DNA of 64,000 nucleotides, from the NCBI GenBank assembly GCA_963920635.1, contig OY987302.1:29053278-29117277 (forward strand), given 5' to 3'. Positions within the stretch are counted from its first letter, which is position 1, and the number at the start of each line of letters is the position of its first letter. This stretch comes from Pseudeuparius sepicola (lineage: Eukaryota; Arthropoda; Insecta; Coleoptera; Anthribidae). A program made the translations under genes and the position numbers. This document shows positions 10,730 through 21,377 of the stretch, piece after piece. The notes under the pieces were generated by a model that ran no database searches, was not told the DNA's origin, and saw only the letters and a program-made list of their open reading frames with translations.

Positions 10730-10810
10730 GTAAGTGTTGTCATTATAATTGTCTTTGGTTTCACTAACGTGCTTTTTATGAAATACGATCATAGAAAGTA
10801 TAGGCTTTCG

Positions 10811-13113
10811 CAGGGTTGCCATTGGGCCACTAAAAGTCACTAAAAGTCACTTTTTTAATCAGTGGTCACTAAAAAGTCACTTTTTTAATCAGTGGTCACT
10901 AAAAAGTAACTTTTTTAAAGAAAGGTCACTAAAAGTCACATTAATACGCAGAACTGCACGCGTAATACGATTTTCTGACTTAGCATTTATCTCTAAACAA
11001 AAGACACCTGACATTTTTCAATTGAATTAGCCGTTTTCGAAAAAAAATGAAAAAACTTTGAAATACTGATTTTCGACTAATTTCAGGAAAAGTGTTGAAT
11101 TTACACTGATTTTTTTGTGTAAAGGCTTTCATTAACAGCTGTTCAAGTATTTTGAAAGCCTTAAATTATTTTTAATTCAACCATTACCTCAACATTTTTC
11201 AACACTGTATTTTCAAAACGCAGCCATTTAAGACCTACATAGGTACTTTTTGTTTCAAAATAAAGTAAGCTTTCATTCCTTAAAGTGGTTCAGATCGCTT
11301 TTCTAAATTTTTGTATGTTATAATATTTTGTTTTCCATATGGCATGTAAGAATAGTAGTTTGTCTAATGAGAAATCAACTTTTATTTTGAAATTTATTGC
11401 TACAGTTTGGAAGCTATGACAAAAAAACATTACTTTTTTTGCGGACATAGAAAACACTTATATCTAAGACGACTCGTTGCCTTTTTTTAAATTTCTTCTC
11501 TGATTTTAAATTGCGGGTCTTATTATCTTATTTTAAAAATTCCGTAACTTACAAAAAGTTCGAAAAAACGATCCGAACAACCTTAAAGTTTGTCTGTATC
11601 ATCTATTAACATCTGGTATATTCACTTTTTAACTATTTAATCTTTAATAACGAACGGACTTTAGAGTACAGGTTGTCCCATTTTTGGTGTTTTTCTCAAA
11701 AATCCCGGTTATTATTAAAGCTAGAGGGTTGCGGTTTTCACGTCACTGTACTACTTTTTTGAGAGGAATTTGGTGGACCAATCAGATTTTAGATAAGTTT
11801 TATAGTTTCCGCGCATTGGCGCAGGACTGAAATTTTCGATTTTTTGGAAACCTCTTTCCTGGCTACAACTTATATATATATCGACAAATTTAATCAACTA
11901 TTTTTATAGATTTTTTGGCGTAGAATCGAATGGAATAATTAGTTTTTTGGTAGCTTTAATAGTTTTTGAGATATGAACCAAAGTTATATTTTTTTAAAAA
12001 ATGGAAACCATGGTTCCCATCTCACCAACTATTAACGCTACCAAAAAACTAATTATTCCATTCGATTCTACGCCAAAAAATCTATAAAAATAGTTGATTA
12101 AATTTGTCGATATATATAAGTTGTAGCCAGGAGAGAGGTTTCCAAAAAATCGAAAATTTCAGTCCTGCGCCAATGCGCGGAAACTATAAAACTTATCTAA
12201 AATCTGATTGGTCCACCAAATTCCTCTCAAAAAAGTAGTACAGTGACGTGAAAACCGCAACCCTCTAGTTTTAATAATAACCGAGATTTTTGAGAAAAAC
12301 ACCCAAAATGGGACGCCCTGTACCAAACAAACTATCATCGCTTGCTCAACTACTGTCCAATCATGTCTTAATTATTTTTTAAAAGTAAAAAGTTTGAGTT
12401 TTTTTAACGTAAAAATTGTTTTGCAAGATTCAAAGTATTATAATAAAACAATAAAAAGTTTATATAAAGTCAAAAAAGAAAAAATAAGCGATCCGAAAAA
12501 ATGTTTATAAAGACCGATCAGCGCCTAAGTAAGGCAATAGACAAAAATAATATGGATTAAATTGCTTTGCAGCAGTGTTAAAAGGAGCAGCAGAACTGCA
12601 TAAAGATGAAGATAAAACCAGTAATGAGATAAAAGGTAAGCAGATAACTGTTACCAAAAGAAAAGCTTCAATACTTGATTATTATGCCAAAAACCCAAAA
12701 ACAATAAAGGAATAAAATATAGTTATAGAAAATGTTATTTTTTTATATTATATAGTGATAGATACATTTGATATACCTATGTGATGCGGTAATAAGTTCC
12801 TTCTAAACTCCAAAGTGATAGGTAGTTATTTATTTTATTTTTATTTATATTTCTTTTGTTTTATATTTCCTGATGAGTATATGTTTAAATAAAAATTACA
12901 AAATCTTATACATGTCATTTGCTACTGTCACACCGATACCTATCTATGTTTCAAAACATTTTCAAATATTTAATTTATTCCTTTAGGAAGACATGGTCGA
13001 AAGTCACTAAAAGTCACTTTTTTCCTGTACAGGGGCCACTTAAAAGTAACATTTTTTCTCAGAAATGGTCACTAACGTCACCTTTTTAAAGCAAAATTAG
13101 AATGGCAACCCTG
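10811..13113. mobile_element. hAT-type element with perfect 8-bp TSD, inside intron
   Basis: CAGGGTTGCCAT at 10811 is inverted as ATGGCAACCCTG ending at 13113, and GGCTTTCG flanks both sides exactly (10803-10810 and 13114-13121). Subterminal arrays of GTCACTAAAAAGTCACTTTT units occur at both ends (10835-10940 and 12990-13085). No transposase ORF is present. A short frame near 12565-12715 ending KRKASILDYYAKNPKT may be a leftover exon. The element sits between donor 10730 and acceptor 13273 of the SWIM/YqaJ gene and contains the foldback at 11667-12322. Confidence 0.85.
11667..12322. repeat. Foldback element nested in the hAT-type element
   Basis: Arms of about 320 bp form a nearly perfect hairpin. 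The ends read TACAGGTTGTCCCATTTT and the complement of GGGACGCCCTGTA, flanked by TA. The centre lies around 12000-12010 with almost no loop. Arm identity is very high, including a shared stretch TATATATATCGACAAATTTA near 11870 and its complement near 12105. It is probably a Tc1/mariner-type non-autonomous element. Confidence 0.85.
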
Positions 13114-13272
13114 GGCTTTCGACACAGACAAGTATGGTTTATCGAAAATATAGGCTGTCGGCACAGACAAGCATAGTTTATCGAGAACTTCTTCCAGCTA
13201 TGCTATTAGCGTAAGCCTTTATTTTCTGCGGTAGGAAAAATTCAATTTACTAATTTGGTTTTATGTTTTTAG

Positions 13273-14656
13273 GTTCAATATTCAATGAAAGCAAGGGAGC
13301 CTAAATTAAAAGTATGGGTTTTAACACAAAAGGATGGTGAAGTTTGCACGGCCCATTGCATGTGTATGGCAGGCTTAGGGGAAGTGTGTAGTCACGTTGC
13401 AGCTGTTTTATATGCTACAGAACATGCTGCCAGGCGTAAAGAGTCTGTAACATGTACAGACAAGAAAGCAACATGGCCCTTTCCTTCATTCAGTGGCGTC
13501 GAGCCAACTCCAGTAGTTGAAATGGATTGGGGCAAACCTTCCTTATTAAAAACTGATGTGGAGGTGCCAACATTGGATACACAAGGCGTTCAATCTCTAT
13601 TACAAAAAATAGACAGCAGGATGTGCAGCTTCACTGATGAGAATTGTTCCACCATTTTCTGAAAAAATGTCAACGGAAAAAGTAAGCTTACCTTTGCATT
13701 TTGAAATATACGATAAATGTAATGAACAGAAATGCCTTGAAGAACTCGTACCACTTGGCTGTAACATGATATCAATGTTACAAATGAGTTAGTAACCAAA
13801 ATCAAAGAATCTACACGTAGTCAGCGAAAGTGTGATGAATGGTACAAGAAGAGGGCGTATCACTGCATCAATATTTAAAAGAGTATGGCATACAAACATT
13901 TTAAAACCATCGATTTCTTTAGTTAAAAGTATTTGCTACCCAGAAAAAACAGTGTTTACGTTGAAGGCAATGGATTGGGGCATTAAACATGAAGATATTG
14001 CCGTAAATGCATATCAAGACCAGATAAGTCAAACGCACGAAGGTTTTATACTAAACGAAGTTGGGTTACTAGTTCACAAACAGCCTTGGCTTGGAGCTAC
14101 ACCCGACAGAATAGTTTTTTGTGACTGCTGTTTGGGAGGAGTCGTAGAAGTAAAATGCCCATACATCCTTCGTTCAGGTACAATAAGCCTTCAAGAATTT
14201 GCAGAAATGAAAAACACTTGTTTAGTGCTCGACAAAAGCAAAAAGGTAAATTTAGATAAGTCTCATGCTTACTATTATCAAGCACAAGCACAGATTTTTG
14301 TTTGTAATTTGCTGTATTGCGACTTCATTGTTTGGAGTCCATCATTTCTTTTTATTCAAAGAATTTTTCCAGATTTCAGCTTTTGGGAAGAGAATGTGAA
14401 AAAGGCATTATTATTTCATACCAATGTGGTAATGCCTGAATTGTTGGGACGATATCATACTGCTAAAGTACCGGGTGGTAATATTACCAAATGGTGTTTC
14501 TGCAATAGTGTAGCAGATAATGAAATGATCAAATGTGGGGATGAAGAATGTGCAATATCTTATTATCATTTAGAATGTATACAGATTAAGGCATCATTAA
14601 AAGAATGTTGGATTTGTCCAACATGCAATTTGTCTTTGTCGCATAATTATAGTTAA
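13273..14656 (+). pseudogene. Exon 2: SWIM zinc finger, YqaJ nuclease, PHD finger; three frame breaks
   Basis: It begins at acceptor TTTTTAG|GTT (13272/13273) in phase 0, matching exon 1. The SWIM finger is HCMCMAGLGEVCSHVAAVLY (about 13349-13408; CxC...CxH). Frames then shift near 13630-13660, near 13790 (stop then resumption) and near 13845. The YqaJ/lambda-exonuclease-type core follows: GRITASIFKR, then WLGATPDRIVF and VVEVKCPY (PD-(D/E)xK residues) and YYYQAQAQIFV. A C-terminal PHD finger (about 14490-14630) has CFC, CGDEEC, HLEC and CPTC, i.e. C4HC3. ISL2EU DNA transposons are known to pair a DDE_4 transposase with a YqaJ protein, so this could be element-derived and not a host gene. The breaks make it a pseudogene in this assembly. 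Confidence 0.78.
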
Positions 14657-14670
14657 TAATATATTTGTAT

Positions 14671-15929
14671 AACGATAAGGGTAAAAACTTACAGTATCAG
14701 GTCCACAAACACAGTTTCTTTAAGCTGAGACTGTAAGCGTTGACTGACGTATTAATAAGACTTCTCACGGCTATAGCTTCATATCCTGGAAAATAGGTGG
14801 CGCCTATGGTCAACAATGTATTTTGCATTGAATTTTGTCTCCGAGAAGCGCATGGTGAGCCAGAGAACTGTCAAACATGATAGCCTCCACTCTATACAAA
14901 GTCTTCACTCACGATATTCCCAGATTACCCGGCACCTCGTTGTATCTATACGCGGATGATACTGTGATAACCGCATCCGGTCGTCGCAGTGAGCACGCGT
15001 CCAGGTCGCTATGGACTCTCTCCGAGTGGTTTGACAAGTGGAAAATCAAAGCCAATCCCGGGAAAACCCAAGCTGTCGTTTTCTCTAAGGGGCGCCAGGC
15101 CCCACCTCACAGAATTGTTTTAAATGATTCTGAAGTTGACTAATCCACACTGAACAAATCAGGCAAAAGGCCCTTAACATCTATAAAGCAGTGTTCCCTA
15201 TGATCCACAAGGGATCCAAACTCCCCATTCAGTCCAAACTTACTCTCTACAAGATCATTCTTCGCCCCATGATGACCTACGCCTGTGCTGCCTGGCAGCA
15301 CATAGCAGAAAGTCACCACAAAAGACTCCAGGCAGTTCAAAGTTGTTGTCTTAGGACTATCACGGGTGCTGATTGGTATGTCGCCAATCGACACATCCAC
15401 CGTGACATGAACATTCCCTTCTTAACGATTATATCAAGGAACTCTCCTTGAGAACCTATACAAAGATGGAGACTCATCCAAACCATCCAAACGCTCTTCT
15501 CAGAACTGCCACAAGTTATATTCCTAATCCTGATCTGCCACATAAAAGGCCCCGTCAAACTCTCTTCTGAGGAATTTTCCAGTCCTTTGCCAAAAGGCAA
15601 CCAACAGCCATACTCTTCTGGCAAAACTCTTCTCGTAGTTTTACGCTAAACTGCCAAGGCTTCTTCTAGTAGCCACACAACACTCCCTACAGCCATCTAA
15701 CCTACAAAATAGGGCTGGAATCCACTCACTATACCCTAAAATAGGCGAGGTTTTTAGTGGGTATGCCCCATTTCGGGGAGACTCCCACACTACCATGCGG
15801 AACGGCCACGTGGTGCCTATAAAAGGTTTTCCTCTCCTATCGCAAAACTACAAAAAAAAAACATGATAGCCGTGAGCAGTCTTTATTAATATGTCTGTCA
15901 ACGCTGTAAGTTTTTACCCTTATCGTTGT
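14671..15929. repeat. Penelope-related inverted repeat split by a jockey insertion
   Basis: Inverted arms at about 14671-14786 and 15864-15929 share AACGATAAGGGTAAAAACTT and a stretch reading GTTGACTGACGTATTAATAA. Positions 14678-14722 also match the outer end of the Penelope-like flank at 55-110 (TTACAGT, TCCACAAACACAGTT). The DNA after 15929 (TTCTCCTACTCCACTTCAAG) mirrors that after 1515. So this is a second, shorter member of the same flank family, later hit by a non-LTR element. Confidence 0.6.
14886..15862 (+). pseudogene. 5'-truncated jockey-type non-LTR retrotransposon
   Basis: The 3' end of a jockey-clade reverse transcriptase: LYLYADDTVITA carries the catalytic YADD (about 14937-14972), followed by WFDKWKIKANPGKTQAVVFS. 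After a stop (15141-15143) and a shift the thumb/C-terminal part continues from about 15160 (SKLTLYKIILRPMMTYACAA, LQAVQSCCLRTITGADWYV, IHRDMNIP) to about 15450. A 3' UTR ends in an A-tract at 15852-15862. AACATGATAGCC is present on both sides (14874-14885 and after the A-tract to 15873), a 12-13-bp target duplication. Truncation plus frame breaks make it dead on arrival. Confidence 0.82.
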
Positions 15930-16292
15930 ATTCTCCTACTCCACTTCAAGATATGGACTATTTCCTCAAGTTACATATTTGTATATTTATTTATTATATT
16001 AATAATATACACTGTAGGAATATTTGCAAAGTGTTTTATTTCAATACAGTTTTCCATTTAAAAAAATATTCAACTATACAGGGTGTCCAACTTTAAAACT
16101 GTACAAATCCGTAAATCTTCATTTTTGGAGATAATCGCCTAAACTTTTCTTTGTTTGAAAGACCTTCAAAAACCGCTTCTTTTGACCTTCCTGCCATTGT
16201 CAAAATGCGGCTGCGGCTGCGATTTTTTTATACCCCCGATTTTCAAGAAAACCATTTAGCGATTTTTTTATTTAAAATCTAACCCCACAGTG

Positions 16293-18352
16293 TGTAACGG
16301 ATTTTTCCATTTCAAAATCCGTTACTGGTTTTTTTATATTTTGTTATTAACATAAAGTCATTATTTTCGAACATATCTCATAATATCTCATACTTAATAA
16401 CTAAGTTATTCTTCGTACAGTTTCAATTCATTTATAACATTGTATTCAATTTTATTACCACTTTTTCAAATTTTAAAATTTCAAATAATTCAAATTTTCG
16501 CGCGCTATATACGGAAATGGCCGTGTACTTTCGCCTAGCCTCGAACCCTGGCATATTCAAAATGCGAAAATTCAAGTGTGTGTTTACATTTCAGCAGGTA
16601 TGTAGATTATGAATTACTCGATTTTTCGGTTCTGTTGATGCATAATTTGACATAAATACTGTTTAGTTGATTCAATGCGTGTCTTGCTAAAACCTGATTG
16701 GTCGGATGACGTAGGTCCTGCCAGCGATCGGCCGGTAGGCTCCGACCTGAGAGGAGTTTGCTCCCGTCTTCGTGGGTGTCGAGTCGCGCAGAGGCATCTG
16801 CCGATTTCTCGCCAAATTTTCGGCTTTTATCTAGTTGAATTTTTGCCATCGGTGATTTATTTGAGTGGTTTTGTGTCTTAATATCGGGGATTGACTTCGT
16901 GTGACTAATATTTTTGCGTTTTTCTCTTTTCTATGTCCACGGCGTCGTGAGGCAGCGACGCTTGCCCGAGGCATTTCCTTTTTGGCTGCGTAGCTGAGGA
17001 AGCGCGGGACACAGCAAGCAGGTGGTGGTTGTTTCTCCTGGAAAACCCCACAGGTGAGTAATTTCTTTTGATTTTTGCTTAGTTCAGCAACTTTACTACT
17101 CACCTGTGGCGTTTTTTTTGACGTGCTATTTTTTTTTGAAGGACTCATTTCGTCCGGGGCCCCGGCCATCTTTAACTCAAAAACATAGCATTGTCCTTTT
17201 TTTGAATACCCACCATCTTGCGGCTGTTATCTTGTTGAATATTTTCAAGTTTTGGTCACATTGGTCACACGTTACTTCCTTATTTTTCGAGTTAGGTCTC
17301 GATTCTGTGGTACCGGGCCACTCAAGTAAATCTGATACCGATATTTTCACTTTCCTAATAAATTCGTATTGCCTTTAGTTTATCAGCTTTCTTAGTTCCT
17401 CTATTTTACCGTTCAAGTCTCAAATAAACTTTTCGCGTTAAATAAGTATTAAAATTTCTTAAATTTCAAGAATTCGGGCTGGAGCATTCTCAAAGTTTTT
17501 TTCTTCTTATTAAATATTAAGCACTTTGCTATTCCGGTCAGTTCAATAACATTATCTATAAAATTTAAAAAAAACTATGCATAGTTCCCCTTAATTTAGT
17601 ATAGTTCTAATCGTTTAATTTTCATCATTTGTCAATATTTAATAACTTTAGTATCATAATTCAATTTTAAATATTAATCGTAACCTATTGGTTTATAAAT
17701 TTCTGTAAAAGGCTTAGACCTTGTCTAATGCTACTTTCTTTCTGATCTGTTCATGCTTGCACACCATCTCTGAGGACGCTACGATCACAGCCCTCTGACG
17801 ACGGAACAACGTGACGAGAGTTGCGTAGGCATCGAGTGGAGTTGCGTTGGCATAGGTGTTGACTCCTGGTCAGCTCTACTTCGGCGACGCCCTGAGATAT
17901 CTGCTAGCCTCAACATCTGCAACGCCTATTTGAGCAGACAAGGACCGGAGGAAGCCCTAGCCACGCCCCACACTTCTACGAGCCTCGTTTGAGCGTAAGC
18001 GACTGAAGACGCAGTTCAAACTTAAGATTCAGAGTGAATCATAATAGAAGCTGAACAGTCAGTTTAATTGTAAAGCTAATTTAATCTTTTTATTTGTTCT
18101 TAAACCAATTTTTATAAAAAATTTAACTTTAAATTTTTAACTAAAAATTTAACTCTATTTTCTAATTTACTGTATTTAAATATTTGCTCAATATTAACCT
18201 TATCCTAAAGTCGATTCATTTTATATCATTAAAGTTGTACAATCCAAAATTATAACATCTCAAAACTTGTGATAAATAAATCTTGTATATTTAACGAAGG
18301 TAACAGGATTTTATTGGACAGACCCAAGTATAGCAAACCTAGGATTGTTATA
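16293..18352 (+). repeat. 5' LTR of Gypsy A
   Basis: Starts TGTAACGG after the AGTG target copy and ends GTTATA before the primer-binding site; TGTAAC and GTTATA are imperfect terminal inverts. Unusually long for an insect Gypsy LTR. It contains a 13-bp stem-forming inverted repeat around a splice-donor-like sequence (17048-17109). Short open frames inside are duplicated in the 3' LTR and show no domain, so I do not call them genes. Confidence 0.92.
17048..17109. promoter_or_regulatory. LTR hairpin enclosing opposed splice-donor motifs
   Basis: CCACAGGTGAGTA (17048-17060) is perfectly inverted as TACTCACCTGTGG (17097-17109). Each arm is a consensus splice donor (CAG|GTGAGT) on its own strand. 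The same structure recurs in the 3' LTR at 25907-25968. In the older antisense relative (47692-47755) the stem is CTACAGGTAA with TTACCTGTAG: both arms changed together at two positions, as expected if pairing is maintained. Role in splicing control is inferred. Confidence 0.55.
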
Positions 18353-18583
18353 CAAATTGGCGCCCAACGTGGGGCCTGGTTTTCTCGTCTGTTCAATTCT
18401 TTCTTGTTAACCTCACATTACTTGTAAAACTGACTGATCTAGCAAATTAACTTTTGAAATTTAAGTTGAGAACTGCTCTAGTCAAATTTTTATTTGGACT
18501 ATATATATTTTTTCTCTTATCTTGAATAATCTCTCTATCTGGCAATTGTATTTAAATTTTATTTGGGTATTTGACTGATAGAC
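18353..18583 (+). promoter_or_regulatory. Gypsy A primer-binding site and leader
   Basis: TGGCGCCCAACGTGGGGCC begins within six bases of the LTR end and is the tRNA-primed start site for minus-strand DNA synthesis; the same core appears in Gypsy B (about 49202-49219). The rest of the leader is AT-rich up to the gag ATG at 18584. I do not assign the tRNA isotype. Confidence 0.75.
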
Positions 18584-19795
18584 ATGGAGCCAAATCACTT
18601 AAAAGATTCTGAACTGTCTTATGAATTAAAAGTTCGCGGCATCGATGCGACTGGTAACGTTGAGACGAGACGTAAACGTTTACGTGGGATTCTTAGTCAA
18701 GAATCAGCTAATCGTAGTTTTGCTCAAATTAATAACCCTTTTCCTTTCACCGAGGATGTGAAACAATATCTTGATTCCTTTAATGACCTTAAGGAGGTTA
18801 TTGCTAGTTTTGTTGGTATCCGTGGAGACCCAACTTGCCATAGAATTGAATCTCGTCTCAATCATCTGTCGACTCGATTGTCTCGAATGGATCCTGCTGT
18901 TGAAGCAGATACGGCACAACTTGCCGAGTTAAAAACTCAATTAATTGATTTAGAAGATTTGGCCACAAAGTTTTCTAGACCACCTTTTTCCTCTACACCG
19001 ACACGAAATAGTGACATGCAATCTAGTACTACTGTCTCCACCAAGCCAAATATCTATACATGGAATGTTCATTTTTCGGGTTCCAGCAAAGAATCTCTAA
19101 TAGCTTTTCTTGAAAAAGTTGAACTGTTACGGGAAGCTCGAGGTATTTCAGAAGAAGATCTCTTTAATTCTGCTTGTGACCTTTTCAAAGATAATGCGTG
19201 GACGTGGTACGTCAATAATCGCAGCCGTGTCAGAAACTGGCTAGAATTATGTACAAAACTTAAAGAAGACTTTCTTCCTTATCATTATGATCGAGATCTC
19301 ATGCAAAAAATCAGGAATCGCACACAGGGGGCCAAAGAAAAAGTTACATTTTATATTTCTGCTATGGAAGCCTTGTTTAAAAGACTTACCAACCCCCCTG
19401 ATGAACAAACTATCGTGGATCAGATTAAACTTAATTTATTGCCTAGTTTCCATTCCCCGTTGGCTTTGTACGATATCACTACAATTTCAGAACTTTCGTC
19501 TTATTGTAAACGCCTTGAAGAATCTTTTTCTTGGTCAGAACGTTATAGAGCACCTCCTAGTCGTTCCGTTGGACTATTAGAGCCAGATTTGAGCTGCATA
19601 CCGACAAACGAACGTCCAATTAATCGTGGTGTTAATTTCCAGTCAAATCGTGTTTGCACAATTTCGTCAGCACAGTGTTGGAATTGCAATAAGTTAGGGC
19701 ATGTCTATAGAGAATGTAGAGGTCCCAAAACTCTATTTTGCTACGGTTGTGGTGCAAAAAATGTGTTCAAAAATAATTGCTCAAAATGTAATTAA
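18584..19795 (+). CDS. Gypsy A gag
   Basis: 403 codons from ATG at 18584, the first ATG after the leader. The N-terminus (about residues 5-38: LKDSELSYELKVRGIDATGN) resembles a SAP-type helix-extended-helix motif, also kept in the Gypsy B gag. The central region (residues 160-320) is capsid-like. The C-terminus has a CCHC zinc knuckle, CWNCNKLGHVYREC, and a second Cys-rich motif, CYGCGAKNVFKNNCSKC. Gag packages element RNA. The pol frame overlaps the gag end by about 95 bases in the +1 (equivalently -2) register, so a ribosomal frameshift or processing step would be required. Confidence 0.9.
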   Translation: MEPNHLKDSELSYELKVRGIDATGNVETRRKRLRGILSQESANRSFAQINNPFPFTEDVKQYLDSFNDLKEVIASFVGIRGDPTCHRIESRLNHLSTRLSRMDPAVEADTAQLAELKTQLIDLEDLATKFSRPPFSSTPTRNSDMQSSTTVSTKPNIYTWNVHFSGSSKESLIAFLEKVELLREARGISEEDLFNSACDLFKDNAWTWYVNNRSRVRNWLELCTKLKEDFLPYHYDRDLMQKIRNRTQGAKEKVTFYISAMEALFKRLTNPPDEQTIVDQIKLNLLPSFHSPLALYDITTISELSSYCKRLEESFSWSERYRAPPSRSVGLLEPDLSCIPTNERPINRGVNFQSNRVCTISSAQCWNCNKLGHVYRECRGPKTLFCYGCGAKNVFKNNCSKCN

Positions 19796-21377
19796 ACGGG
19801 TTAAATTCCAGTGGCGGTTCAGGCCGAATTGTCACTGGTCAAAATTACGATCGTCCAAGTACCTCTCGAGCACCAAACCAAAACAACAATCAGCAGTAAA
19901 ACCTAACTTCTTCTCTATTCCGGACTGGCACAGATGGTTGGACACAGTACGAAATTTTGTCACAAAAAATATTGCCCCAGTCCATCAGACAAAAAATATT
20001 TTGCATATCAATCCGTTGTTTATGAAAATGCCTAATGATAATAGATGCTATCTACCTGTAACTATCTTTAATGACACTTTGGTAGCTCTGACTGACGGAG
20101 GTTCTAATGTTTCCATTCTAGGCTCCATTGCCCTTCCTTTTCTAGAAAAACACTCTGTTTCTGTAATGTCTGATAGTTCGACAACGGTTGTGCTTCCTGA
20201 TGGAAGAATATCTAAAATTTTTGGTTGTGTTTATCTCCCCATTACATTGCACAATAGAACTAGGACTATTAAAGTGTTTGTAGCACCTTTTATTCAAGTC
20301 GATCTAATTTTGGGCATGGACTTTTTAAAATTGTTTGGACTAAATGTAAATTATGGTGACTCCTCGTACAAAATAATGGGTGAAAATCATCTTTGCGTAG
20401 TATCGGCCATTCATTCTTTTTCTGATTTATCTACTACCGAACAAAATATCTTACAGGGCATAATAAACTTATTTAAGGGTATTAGTTCAAAGGATAAGCT
20501 TGGATTAACTTCTCTTATCTCTCATAATATTGACACTGGCGACGCCAAACCTTTTAAACAACGACAATATCCACTCTCTCCAGCAATGCAGCAGCATTTA
20601 AACAAAGAGATCGATGAAATGCTACGCCTGGGAATAATTGAACCATCCCAATCTCCATGGTCAAGCCCATTGTGGCTGGTCACTAAAAAATCTGGCGAAT
20701 ATAGAGTCTGTTTTGATGGTCGTCGACTTAACCAAATATCTGTTAAGGACTCTTATCCGCTACCTCTCATAGATTCAATTTTAAATAGACTACGAGATGC
20801 AAAATTTTTAACATCTATCGATTTAAAGCAAGCTTTTTTCCAAATACCCTTAGATAAATCTTCTCGTCCAAAAACTGCATTTGCTGTTCACGGTAGGGGT
20901 AGTTTCCAGTTCAAGGTTATGCCCTTTGGATTGGCTAATGCTCCACAAACAATGCAAAGATTGATGGTCAGAATCATTGACCCTAGTCTTGAGCCATATG
21001 CCTTCGTTTATTTAGACAACATCATAATAGCAACACCGACATTTGACAAGCATATAGAAATTTTGACAAAAATTTTTGACCGCCTAAGATTGGCTAATTT
21101 AACAGTAAATATCGATAAATGTGAGTTTGGTAGATCTTCTTTGAAGTACCTAGGTTTTGTTGTTGACAAGGACGGACTAAGAACTGATTCAGAAAAAGTA
21201 GACGCAGTAAATAATTTTCCAACTCCTAAAACAAGTACTGATATTAAGAGATTGATTGGTTTGATTAGTTACTACCGTAGATTTATTAAAGATTTTAGTA
21301 CTTTATCCTCACCAATAACCGAATTATTACATGGTGAGAAAAAAGGTCAGCCTATCAAGTGGACTCCTGTGGCCTGA
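19701..21377 (+). pseudogene. Gypsy A pol, part 1: protease and reverse transcriptase
   Basis: Overlaps gag at its 5' end. The aspartic protease region reads ALTDGGSNVSILG where DSG or DTG is expected, so the second active-site-loop residue is unusual. The reverse transcriptase follows: WSSPLWLVTKKSGEYRVC, LKQAFFQIPL, MPFGLANAPQTMQR. Then comes YLDN in place of the catalytic YxDD (about 21009-21020), i.e. the third catalytic aspartate is replaced. The frame runs into a stop at 21375-21377, but homologous sequence continues in another frame, so about one base is gained or lost near 21370. It would have copied RNA to DNA; as read, it should be catalytically dead. Confidence 0.9.

Noticed and set aside
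16607..17378. Several ORFs in the Gypsy A LTR, duplicated at 25457-26238
   Set aside because: Duplication reflects LTR identity, not coding conservation; small indels between the LTRs change the reading without preserving frame in all of them.
18353..18583. Naming the tRNA primer for the Gypsy A binding site
   Set aside because: The match to TGGCGCCCAACGTGGGGC is clear, but the isotype cannot be assigned safely without a tRNA set from the organism.
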